From NCBI GenBank assembly GCA_905147135.1, contig LR990054.1, forward strand, positions 14,917,001 to 14,981,000: DNA of 64,000 nt, in the 5' to 3' direction. This stretch comes from Blastobasis lacticolella (taxonomy: Eukaryota > Arthropoda > Insecta > Lepidoptera > Blastobasidae). Position 1 is the first letter of the stretch. Each line of letters begins with the position of its first letter. The notes under the pieces are model-generated. The model worked only from the letters and a program-made list of their open reading frames with translations, was not told where the DNA came from and did not search any database. Positions 32,471 through 42,010 of this stretch are shown one piece after another. Position numbers and translations under genes: made by a program.

Positions 32471-32979
32471 CAGATAATCATAACTCCCATAATAAATGTA
32501 ATCTAGTCATGACCAATTAATTCTACCCTTTTCATTCCAAACTAGACCTCATACGCTGATACCTTGCCGGTACTAAAGGCAATTATCTCGACACTCATAT
32601 GCTATTGTGTTATTATCCTACTGGCCGAAGGCTTCGAACTAGGGAAGTTATGAAAGTAGTTTTAACGGAATCCGAATCGGAACTTTTACATTTGACTTGG
32701 AACTTAAAACTAGTAATGGTATCTAACATAACATATTGTATTGCCTAGGAAGGCACTAGGATAGACGGTTCACCTCATGGAAAATATCTACCATCAATGA
32801 CATCTGCGACCATAAAGAGAACTGATGCGGTGCAAGTCTTTGAGGTACCTGTAGACATGGCTAAGCAGATCATTCCACATCTTGCGCGTACGCGGTAAAC
32901 AAGAAGAACCATCAGTTCGTGCTAGCAGTTAACCCATAGAGTCAATTCTTTTGGTCCGATATCAAAGACAAACAAGCAT

Positions 32980-33010
<31 letters not shown>

Positions 33011-33100
33011 AAATATTTATTACAAAGGACGCCACGACATAATAATTTACATATAACACAAAAAAAAATAGTACATAAAACACGGAGACAATTATAGGGT
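32471..33100. other. Non-genic stretch ending in an inverted element K tail
   Basis: 32979-33100 is the element K terminus in reverse: a GAAA microsatellite (32979-33012), then ATTTATTACAAAGGACGCCAC and GACATAATAATTTACAT. The preceding 500 bp is AT-rich with no gene. Confidence 0.55.
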
Positions 33101-34264
33101 TCCCAGTGGCATTTTTCGTGGGCATCCAGCGTAAATGGACCCTACTCAGCATAATGTTGTGGCCGCTTGCCGCGAACCACAACGCTGGTTTTCAGTGGGC
33201 CCCGTAATATCCCACCGACACTGCACCGTCAAGCAAGCAATACCCACTTCAAATAAATAAATACCTACTATCCAAACAATAAAATGAGTTTATAAATCAT
33301 ATTACTATTATAGAATAAACATAAATAAAATAGTCAAAAAACCAAATGTCGCCATATATATATATAGATATAAAACGTATTACGTAAATAAAATAAACTA
33401 ATTTGATTTGTATTTTGTGTAGTGACAGTGGCTGTGTGAATCTAAACTATACCCTTGGGAGGGGGTAGGGCCGGGCGGCCAGTCTAGAAACTAGCGTCGC
33501 GCGCGCAACGCGTGTGTCTTTGCAACACATAGGTTCAACTCCACTCCACTTCTCGCCTCTGGGAGAAAAAAAATACAATCAGAGTCAACGCCAAGACGAC
33601 CATTGACTTTTAAAAAAGGAAATCCATGTAAAATTTTTTGTCGAAAGGGATTATAAATCGGAAATTCCGCCCGTTCAGATTCGGAATCGACGCACCGTCA
33701 CATCTCTACTCCAAACATTACGAACGGACAGCAATTGCCTTGGAAATCTAGTTATTAACATTGGTTAAGGCCTGTAACCTGATAATGTACCTATTACCCC
33801 CAATTTAAGGTTTCAACGGGGGCTGACTTAGGCCTTTCTCCTTCATTGTAATTGCAGCAGTTGTTCTACATGTGTGTTTGATTTTAGATTTATTAACTTC
33901 GCATACCGTACCGTTAATGGCAAAGGAGAAAATAACACTTACGCCTTAGAACTTACAGGTGTCGGAGGTAAATAATGCACATCGGCTAGTTTCGGCTTCG
34001 TATTTACTCACAGAGACTGTCATATTGGGAGGTTAGCCATTAGAACATATGCTGCTTCGGATACCGGCCCAGACAACGACTCTACTCGTGTTATCTTGTC
34101 GATAATGACGATGGCCGACACTGCGTGACACTCTGACTACATGAAAAGCGTACAATACGTGTCCCAGTTTAAATCACTGTATACCAGACAATGGGCAGCT
34201 GTGTTTTCTATTTCCTCCACTAATGTGGAGGATCTCAAGTCCAGCGGTGGAGTGTTAATGACTA
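33101..34264. other. Non-genic stretch, nothing identified
   Basis: 33350-33365 is a short TA run. 33430-33560 is GC-rich (GGGTAGGGCCGGGCGGCC) without a frame. 34060-34140 shows nothing. No splice-supported exon was found. Confidence 0.35.
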
Positions 34265-34575
34265 TCCATAAATCTTTTTTTTTATGACATACGATAGGCA
34301 AACAGGCAAGCGGGCCACCTGATGGGAAGTCGTCACCACTGCCTAAAGACATTAGCAACACCAAGAGTATCGCCAATGCGTTGCCCACCTCTATAAAACG
34401 TTGCTTTGGCAGCAAAAAGGCAAATGCCACTCCACTGCCAAAGCCACGGTTCCCCAAATCCCCACCCCATGGAGCATTGGAAACCTTACTCACCAGCAGA
34501 AATACAATATTTAGCTGCGATATTCTGTAAGGTGGAGGCACTTCCCCAGTCGGGCGGCTCCAATTCGAACGAGAT
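34265..34575 (-). mobile_element. Family C LINE 3' end
   Basis: Reverse copy almost identical to 15147-15478: a T9 run (A-tail), ATGACATACGATAGGCAAAC, GGCAAGCGGGCCACCTGATGG, GCCACTCCACTGCCAAAGCC, CTTCCCCAGTCGGGCGGCTCC and AATTCGAACGAGATA. The 134-codon minus frame across it is a by-product. Confidence 0.85.
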
Positions 34576-35221
34576 ACCCCGCTATGCCCTACCTCTCTTC
34601 AAAAAATAAATCGATTTAGCAAGAAGGATCATTCCGCTTGTGCTGGCAATTAATCCACGGGGACAATCGTTTATGAAGCCACGATATCAAAGACAAACAA
34701 AGGAACGACTCCAATCCACTCCTTGCATCGGGAAGTTAAATATACAATAGAGTTAAATCATCATCACAAAACGTCTGCGTAACAGTGAAACATATCACTT
34801 TCATGCACTAAAATCTCATCAAACAGAGCCAGACATGCTGGCAACTGTGTCAGCAAAAACTCCGACCATAAATAATGGTAAAATTGACAAGACAATACTT
34901 ACCGGGCGATCTCTAAATTTTAGCAACACTCATGAATGTTTCATGCGTGGAGATTTCTCACTTTCCCGATGCGTTGACGCATTTCACTGTGGATTCCGTT
35001 TCTGCGAGTTAATACAAATCCTGTGACGGAGGTATTTACTCAATGCACACATTTATTTATTGGAAACATACAGAAAATAGACTATGATTTGATTCTCTAC
35101 ATTTCATATAGATACACATTTCATTTTGACTTAAATCTGAACTCGAAATAAAAATTACACAACATGGTTACAATCGAGATGCTCTAAAGATAATCAGTTG
35201 CATTAATTTTAATAATAAATC
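34576..35221. other. Non-genic stretch, nothing identified
   Basis: 34620-34700 shares a short block (CAATTAATCC or CAGTTAACCC, then GATATCAAAGACAAACAA) with 32920-32975. Otherwise there is no recognisable feature. Confidence 0.35.
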
Positions 35222-36035
35222 AATATGCTTGTACAATTCACACAGTGCCATCTAGCCCCAAAGGAAGCATAGCTTGTGTTATGGGTGCCAGATAATCACC
35301 TATATCATTTAAAATACACACTTATAATTACAGATGAAACGGATAGTTGTTTCGCCGGATACCGGATATCCGGCCATCTCATTAACCGGATAGCCGGATA
35401 TTCGGCGGCCGGATATTCGGCAGGACATAGTCTCTGAACAAGTTAGTGATTTCAAGTCTTTGTACAATGTGAATAATTTTAACTCTGATCTGAACAATTC
35501 CTTCGACCTACGACGGTTCCATAAATTCGAAATACGCGCTTACACATTTGCCCACAGCATCGTGGATCAGAGTGCAGTGAAAGATTCTCATAAGGTCAAG
35601 ACAAACGAAATCACTTGCTACCTTTCAATGTAGGAGCAATTCGTAGTTTAATCCAATTTATAATAATTTACTCTAGATTAACTTTGCAAAAATATTTTTT
35701 TGCCAATCTACTAAATGAACAACAGGTACCAACAGTTATATCAACAGTGCTTTGCTTAATATTTATCATTTTTGAGATTACTTTTTTCCGATGTACAAAA
35801 TCACTTTCATTTACTTTTCATACAATTTTTTACTATCCGGTATCCGGCCGGATATTAACGCACTATCCGGTATTCGGCCTGATTGTAAATTAAGGCCGTA
35901 TAGGCCGGATACCGGATAGTAACCGGATATCCGTTACTTCTCTACTTATAATACATAAAACACCCAGACCCGTAACAGAAATTATAATTCATCATTTCAA
36001 TTTATTGTCGACCGGGAATCGATTAAATACCTTAA
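35222..36035 (-). repeat. SINE-G split by hAT-type MITE
   Basis: 35222-35328 is the inverted SINE-G tail and body (CACACAGTGCCATCTAGCCC, GTGTTATGGGTGCCAGATAA). 35953-36035 is the inverted head side (ATAAAACACCCAGACCCG, ATTCATCATTTCAATTTATTG, ACCGGGAATCG). The gap is an 8-bp-duplicated DNA transposon. Confidence 0.85.
35329..35944. mobile_element. Non-autonomous hAT-type element, 616 bp
   Basis: Flanked by the 8-bp direct repeat CTTATAAT (35321-35328 and 35945-35952), which fits the hAT consensus nTnnnnAn. The left end TACAGATGAAACGGATA and the complement of the right end TAGAGAAGTAACGGATA are imperfect terminal inverted repeats. Both are followed by many CCGGATA/TATCCGG subterminal motifs. 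The interior is AT-rich with no transposase frame, so it depends on a source in trans. Confidence 0.88.
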
Positions 36036-37039
36036 ACTCTAATGAAAATTTTACAAGCAAAAATTGGTATGGTAATGGAAGCACCATACGCCACGTCGGA
36101 CATCCCCTGGGCGGCTCCAATGAATGACTGAGCCATAAAACACGTCAAGTGACTTGCCTCCTACCACGTTTAAATACCTGATAAATAGTCAACATGTGGA
36201 TGTATGCATCTACGTAATATATAGCCACCTTATTTAGGTACAGAGCCGTGAAAGTTTCCGTCGTGTGTGCTAGCTTGTAATAAAGTTTCATTTCTGTGAA
36301 CTACATTTTCATGGAGCCACTTTGCGTGTGGTTAAAATTGTACAGGTATTCCAGCATACAATGCGACTGGAACGCTGAAATGCCCCATTCTGGCTGAAAC
36401 TAATTACAAATGTCGCTGTAGCTCAGCAAACTGCGGGGAACGGCGAAAATTTACATGTAACATGAATTAGGGAGCGCAAACTAGGAAGTGTAGTTGGGAA
36501 CTCCACACGGCATGACGGCAATATGGGGGCACCCGTTGTGAGGGTAAACCCGAAGTACAGTTATTTGTATGAAGAATTGTGCCAGTTGCACTAAACTTTA
36601 GGCGACGCCTAACTTGATTTAAAATGTTCATAACAACCTGAAACCTAAATTTATGAATTGTAGATGTTATGGGCAACAGTTACAACTTACCATCAGGTGG
36701 GCTGTCTGCTCGTTTGTCACTGTTTAGCACAAAAAACCAACACTCACTGTCATTCTTTTTATGACACCGATTTTGTGACCCCTAAATGCTTAGGAATGTT
36801 TTATCTCGTAAATTTAAAAATCGCCTAAAATTTAGTGCAATCGAGCATATGAATAAAAACATTGATAGCAACACAGAAGAAAAAAAAATGCTACGTAAAA
36901 GTACTAATAGCAGGGAAATCCGAATACGTAGAACATATAGATGTATAAGTGAATATTTGTGAGACTTTGTGTGTGTCTCTTTTTTATGCGTAAATAATTT
37001 TTGGTTAAGTGTGAGATGTCCACACTCACCCGATGAAAA
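36036..37039. other. Non-genic stretch
   Basis: 36668-36730 has a family I scrap (CTTACCATCAGGTGGGCTGTC, GCTCGTTTGTCACTG). The rest contains no exon or repeat that I can identify. Confidence 0.4.
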
Positions 37040-37345
37040 GCAGTAACTCTTGGTGTTGCTGATGTCTATGGGCAGTGGTGGCCAATTTCCATCAGGTGGC
37101 CCGCTTGCCTGTTTGCCTGCCGTATGACATAAATAAAAAAAATAAAAAAAATAAAAACTGTTGCCTTTAACACCTTCGATTCATGCATTTATGATTCATG
37201 TAACAAAAATCTAGAACCGCAGGTGCGTTGTCACTGTAAGGACTTAGTATGATATGCCTCTTGCCTGTTATTGCGCTGGCTACCTTATCCTTCAAACCGG
37301 ATCACCGCAATGCAACTATTATTGCTTGTTGCAAGAAATAGATAA
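37040..37345 (+). repeat. Family C terminus followed by family I fragment
   Basis: 37040-37145: TTGGTGTTGCTGATGTCTATG, TTCCATCAGGTGGCCCGC and an A-rich tail (family C). 37150-37345: TTCATGCATTTATGATTCAT, GAACCGCAGGTGCGTTGTCAC and GCGCTGGCTACCTTATCCTTC (family I, also at 43205 and 45145). Confidence 0.65.
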
Positions 37346-37751
37346 GAGATACCCATCCAGGTATCCCCAAGCTTGACAGAGTCCTACCACGTGATTTCTA
37401 TAAGTATCAAAGATCGCGGAAACTACAAGAAAATATTAATTAGAAGGAAAACATTTCTCTAAAGCTGTCTATTTATAACTAACACACTGATAGCAAGACT
37501 TTATTACACCTTTACGCGAATCATGCGGCCCGCCGCCTCCCAAAATTCCCTTTAATCTTAGAAAATCTAATTTCGCCACATCTCCGGGCTTTATCGTATT
37601 ATGTTATGGCGAAAATTAAGGTCTACACGAAAACCTTTTAGCTCTGTAATAAAATTTTAGGATTTAAACGTCGAAATTTGCAGCTATTACGACCACTGAT
37701 TTATGAAGTCTGGGGCTCAGGGAGGTTTTGTGGAAAGTAAATAAAGAGTAA
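37346..37751. other. Non-genic stretch, nothing identified
   Basis: AT-rich sequence without a supported feature. Confidence 0.4.
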
Positions 37752-37935
37752 TAATCTTGGCGGTAATGTCCTGGTTATGCTCCCTCGCAGAATTGGGCAG
37801 ATCAGATAATTACAGTGGAGCGACTGCCATCTGACCTCCATAACTCTGCAACCAGACCAAATGGGATCATGGTTACACATTCAGCCGCCTGAATGTAAAT
37901 TTTCATCACAATGTTTGCCCTCGCCGTAAGAGCAT

Positions 37936-38055
37936 CGGTAATTTTTTTATACCACTAAGGTGGCAAATAAGCTTGCGGCCCGCTTGATGGTAAGCAGTCA
38001 CCGCAGCCTATGGACGGTTGCTATACCACTGGCATCACCGTCATCACCCACGCGT
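37936..38055 (-). mobile_element. Family D tail nested in SINE-T
   Basis: T-run then ATACCACTAAGGTGGCAAAT, GCCCGCTTGATGGTAAGCAG and CAGCCTATGGACGGTTGC. It is truncated after about 115 bp. Target duplication is unclear (GTAAT or GTTAAT-like on both sides). Confidence 0.7.
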
Positions 38056-38079
38056 TAATATTTAACTAATGTACATAAC

Positions 38080-38332
38080 GCCGTGTGGTGACCGGCAGAG
38101 TAGAATAGCACCAACCCCTTACACTCATGGGTGTCGTACAAGGCGACTAATGTTTTCGAGGCAAAAGATCATGAGTCTCCGTAGCCTGGAAAATGGGCAG
38201 CAGCATTTTCCATTGTTATATTTAAACACTGCGATCTCCAACCCGCCTGCCAAGCGTGGAGATTATGGCAATAACCTCCCCTTTCGTGGGAGAGGCCCTA
38301 AGTCCTGCAGTGGACTGTTGCGGGCTGTGATG
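38080..38332 (+). mobile_element. Family F unit, complete, with 11-bp target duplication
   Basis: 253 bp bounded by ATGTACATAAC at 38069-38079 and 38333-38343. It begins GCCGTGTGGTGACCGGCAGAG and ends with GGACTGTTGCGGGCTGTGA. Because both limits are fixed by the duplication, this copy defines the family's length. No tRNA-like head is obvious, so it may be the fixed-length 3' part of an RTE-type LINE or a SINE with a non-tRNA head. Confidence 0.88.
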
Positions 38333-38519
38333 ATGTACATAACTCAGAAAAGAGTTATTGATACATAGCTGCAGAGGGATCCACAGATTGTTTGTAGAAA
38401 TACCAGTACCTAACCAACTCCCGACACGGTGTAATCAGTGACTGTACCGGACTCGACTCGCACCGATAGAGTGCATTGCAATCGGATTTTGCATCGTCAT
38501 TTACATAGCGGTCTCGTTT

Positions 38520-38745
38520 GGTCACGTGTTGCGTAAGCCGCAGGGATACGTGGGAAATAGGTGCCTGAACCTGCCGGTATCAGGAAAGAAGACCCGTGGG
38601 CGACCCAAGAAGCGATGGATTGACATCGCTGAGTCGGATGCGGGAGCTAACGGCTTACGACGCGAGGATGCCGAAGACCAGGCGAAGTGGACAAGAATTT
38701 GTAGGAAAGCGGACCCTGGCAGAGGCCGGGATAAGCGCTTTCCGG
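38520..38745 (+). pseudogene. RTE-clade LINE C-terminal fragment
   Basis: The forward frame 38526-38834 reads GKKTRGRPKKRWIDIAESD, then GLRREDAEDQAKWTRICRK and ADPG. The GRPKKRW core, the D-rich spacer and the A-x-D-x-x-KW block are the conserved end of RTE-type LINE proteins. Only about 75 residues remain. No RT domain, so not a host gene. Confidence 0.8.
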
Positions 38746-39089
38746 TCGGTTTCCCATTTTCCGGTTCCGATTCGGATTTGCCCATTCACAGATTGTCTAT
38801 ACAACGCATCTGTACATACGAAGTAGGTATTTAGGTACCAGTTAGTTATTCAATAGTCGCCACAGGTGACTGAAGAGCTGGCTGGTTCCTCGGATAGAGG
38901 ATAAGTTTGGGGTATTCATCGAGGCAAAGCAGCCAACTTTCTGGGCACCATTCCGAGGGCAGCGTTTTGGATGACTGTTTTTTTGTAATGTTTTAGAGTT
39001 GGTTTTAGTTAGTTTATGGTCTCTGTAAATATTTTGTTTGTATAAATACAAACATTAATTATATTAGTTTAATTAAAAAATATATAATC

Positions 39090-39425
39090 ATCTTGGCGTT
39101 AATGTCCCGGTTTTGCTCTCGCGCACGAGGGCCCGGGGTCCGCCTTGACCGTGATCCAGGATTCGGCAGGTCAGGTAATTACAAAGGAGCGACTGCCATC
39201 TGACCTCCATGACCCTGTTACCAGGGGAACCTGACCAGATGGGATCATGGTTACACATCCAGTCGCCTGAATGTGCAGGTTTCATCACGATGTTTTCCCT
39301 CACCGTAAGAGCATCGGTTAGTATTCAACTAATGTACATAACTCAGAAAACAGTCATTGGTACATGGCCGGAGCGGGATTCGAACCGGGGACCTCTGGCT
39401 TACGAGTCGGATACTCTATCCTAAG
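39090..39425 (-). repeat. SINE-T, near-complete copy
   Basis: Reverse-oriented full unit: ATCTTGGCGTTAATGTCCCGG, GGGCCCGGGGTCCGCCTTGAC, the AACCTGACCAGATGGGATCA block and TAATGTACATAACTCAGAAAA. It ends in the inverted tRNA-like head (CGGAGCGGGATTCGAACCGG, GGCTTACGAGTCGG). Confidence 0.88.
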
Positions 39426-39469
39426 TATACTTAACTTATAATTCGTTCCGCGTTACGTTTAGGTACGTG

Positions 39470-39685
39470 ATTGTCATCATCATCATCATATTAGCCAGAA
39501 GACCCCACTTCTGGGCATAAGCCTATACCAGAGACCTCCACAAAGTCCGGTCTTATGGCATCTGCATCCAGCTGGTACCTGTGATCTTTACCAAGTCGTC
39601 GGTCTACCTTGTGGGACGCTGCGTGGTCGCCACTCGAGAACTGCACTGCCCCATCGGCCATTTGTTCTGCGAGCTATATACTTAA
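39470..39685 (-). pseudogene. RTE-clade LINE 3' end
   Basis: Inverted: an ATCATCATCATCATAT run (the tail), GAAGACCCCACTTCTGGGC, CCAGAGACCTCCACAAAG, CATCCAGCTGGTACCTGTG and GTCGGTCTACCTTGTGGG. Same family as 21355-21665, more truncated. Confidence 0.7.
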
Positions 39686-39999
39686 TATTAATAATATAAT
39701 CTTTATCTCATGCAACAAGTAAACTTAAGTATACATAGGTACATTAGCCCATATTGTTAGTAATCAAGTTAAATAATAAGAATTGAGTTTTCTCTTTTTC
39801 TGGTTCCAGTAATATCCTGGTAGAATTGGTATTACATCACCTTGCCAAACTCATCTCTGCACCTAGATAGGTTTTGAGTTCTGGTCCTGAAGACGTACTG
39901 ATATGGTAACAGGTGTCGTATAAATGTTTTGGTATACAACTATCGTGGGTGAAAATTATTTTTGTAACAACTGTATTAAGCAATAAAGAGTTTACATAC

Positions 40000-40145
40000 A
40001 TACATACTATCCATGGAACTCCCTCAAAACCTCGGATTTGGTCGAAACAACTCTGCCGTCCTCCGTTTTCAGCCTTGTGAGCTGAGCTGGCTCTGTTAAA
40101 TCGAGAGATCTCTGGTAAAGACTTTAGAGCCGCCTCAATATTGAT
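40000..40145 (-). pseudogene. RTE-clade LINE internal fragment
   Basis: The minus strand reads RLKTEDGRVVSTKSEVLREF, a segment typical of the region just before the reverse transcriptase of RTE LINEs. Upstream on the minus strand is a degraded ALKSLP-type word in another frame. Isolated and decayed. Confidence 0.6.
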
Positions 40146-41944
40146 AGGTAAAGACAGTTTTTAGTACGCAGAGGTAGCGACCTGTTTGGACCAGTGCGAA
40201 ATCAAGTACATAAGTATCAAAATTCAGCACTTAATTGCCATAGTTAGCCGTAGATTTTAATTAAATGGTTGGCAGTAAACAAACGCCTTCCACAACTAAA
40301 AGAGCAAGCTGAACTGAAAGTAATTAATTTTCTTTGCGCACTCTACTTAATCAGGCGCTCAGAACTTCTAAAATATTGCTTCGTTAGTTTTGTTCTGAAG
40401 CAGTAAAACTTGCGCTAGTTACAAGAAACTTTAATATTTTAATGTGTTATGATAATTAGAACGAGTAGAACTTTTAATTTCGAAAGTTGTATAGAAATAT
40501 AATTAGAACATTATTTATTTTGACATCACTATACTCATAATACTTACACCTAATTTGTGCAACGCATTAGTTTTAAGCTGTAATGTTGTACAAAAGTATG
40601 AATAAATAAATTATAAATTATAAATTATAATTATTGAACAAGAAAATCTTGAATTGATTTAATTCTTCTGTATTACTATACATATACTTTAATTACGCAC
40701 TTACCATCTGAAGACGTACCTATAGAATATGCTATTTTATAAGATCCATGATAATAGAATTTCCGACATAACCATACAAACAGATCAAAGTATGTGCCTA
40801 CCTACAGGATTTTTTATTTATTCCCTAGATAAATTTACCTAACCCCTTGTTAACCGAATCTTTAATTTTTGTTGCAACAGCACTTAGTACCTACAGTTAA
40901 AACAGCGACTGAAGTAACATAAAAATATAGTGTCCATAATAATACGAGTAAACCATATGTTCCATTTCATAGAGCCTTCTCTTTGAAACTGAGCACGTTT
41001 ATTACGTTCCACCTTTGACATCGAAATAAGAAAGGTTAGGCCCCAGCCGACTCCTCCCACAGCAAAGTCCTTTAAATTTAACTACATAGTACCTCTATCT
41101 AGTCTTTATTCACGTGTTTCACAAGTCGTCCACCCATACAATGTACTGTTACTCTAATTAAATCGAAAATTTTGAAAAGATCGTTAACCCCTATAGTGCA
41201 AATAACTGCTTTCTCTAGAGGGCAAGGTTTACCCATTTTCGGTCGATTCAACTGAATGATGTCCAATATAATAGCGAGCCGATAACCTTACGTCAAGCCC
41301 TCGACATATATTTTAGGCGTAAGAAAACAATAAACGTGAAATCGTCCGATCTATTCCAAGGTTGAAACGACTAATAGAACTAATCAGCTACTTTATTAAA
41401 CAGTTGCTAAATTGCAACGTTTTTTGTCATCTAACTAGATATTTATAAGCTCGTTAACTTAATTAGCTAAGTCTTTGGGATTTGAATTGTTTAGCAGACA
41501 GACTGTCTAGACAAATGAATATTCGGTTTCAACTAATATTGGCTGAAAATGGGGTGTCCTATTCGTCATTCAAACCTGTCTGAAATTCGAATTAACCCTC
41601 GAAGCGATACGACCCTTTGTTTAAGTAAAACATTTCGAAGTTATTGAGTTGGCTCGCAGTGTTAATGCTTTCCTTAGAATTTAATAGGCATATCTCGGAG
41701 TTCTAGAAATTATGAAGAAAACGTGTCACCCATAGACGATTGCGTAAACGCCGCCCCACTGGCGGGCCCAATGAACCGGAACGCAAGGTCTCCGCGGGCA
41801 TTGTAGCCGGCGCGGTGTTCTCATTAGCGCCAGTTAAAACAATACCACAGGAAGGAAACCACCGGACGTAGACCACAGCCATAGCTGTGAAAACTATCAC
41901 ACGGCGACACAAAAACGGTTTCGTTCCACCGAATTTAACTTCAC
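40146..41944. other. Upstream region of the cuticle gene
   Basis: About 1.8 kb with no repeat family seen in the window and no exon. It is the least repeat-loaded interval here, consistent with regulatory sequence of the gene at 42011. 41735-41850 is GC-richer. I can name no specific transcription factor site. Confidence 0.4.
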
Positions 41945-41980
41945 TATAAATAAAGGTTGCGATACCGAAATGACATCAGT
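41945..41980 (+). promoter_or_regulatory. Core promoter: TATA box and arthropod initiator
   Basis: TATAAATA at 41945-41952 is followed by the initiator TCAGT at 41976-41980, with the presumed start A at 41978. The TATA-to-start distance of 33 bp is normal for insects. The predicted 5' untranslated region before the ATG at 42011 is about 33 nt. Confidence 0.8.
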
Positions 41981-42010
41981 CTCACGTCGGTGATCGTTAC
42001 ATAGTGCAAG

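Larger units (their letters stand above)
37752..38380 (-). repeat. SINE-T carrying two nested insertions
   Basis: SINE-T (reverse) runs 37752-37935, resumes at about 38055-38079 (TTAATATTTAACTAATGTACA) and again from 38333 (ATGTACATAACTCAGAAAAG). The first gap is a family D LINE tail and the second a complete family F unit. The SINE reads through in register when both are removed. Confidence 0.85.

Noticed and set aside
34137..34541. 134-codon minus-strand frame
   Set aside because: It lies largely within a family C LINE 3' end that is nearly identical to 15147-15478; no splice or promoter context.
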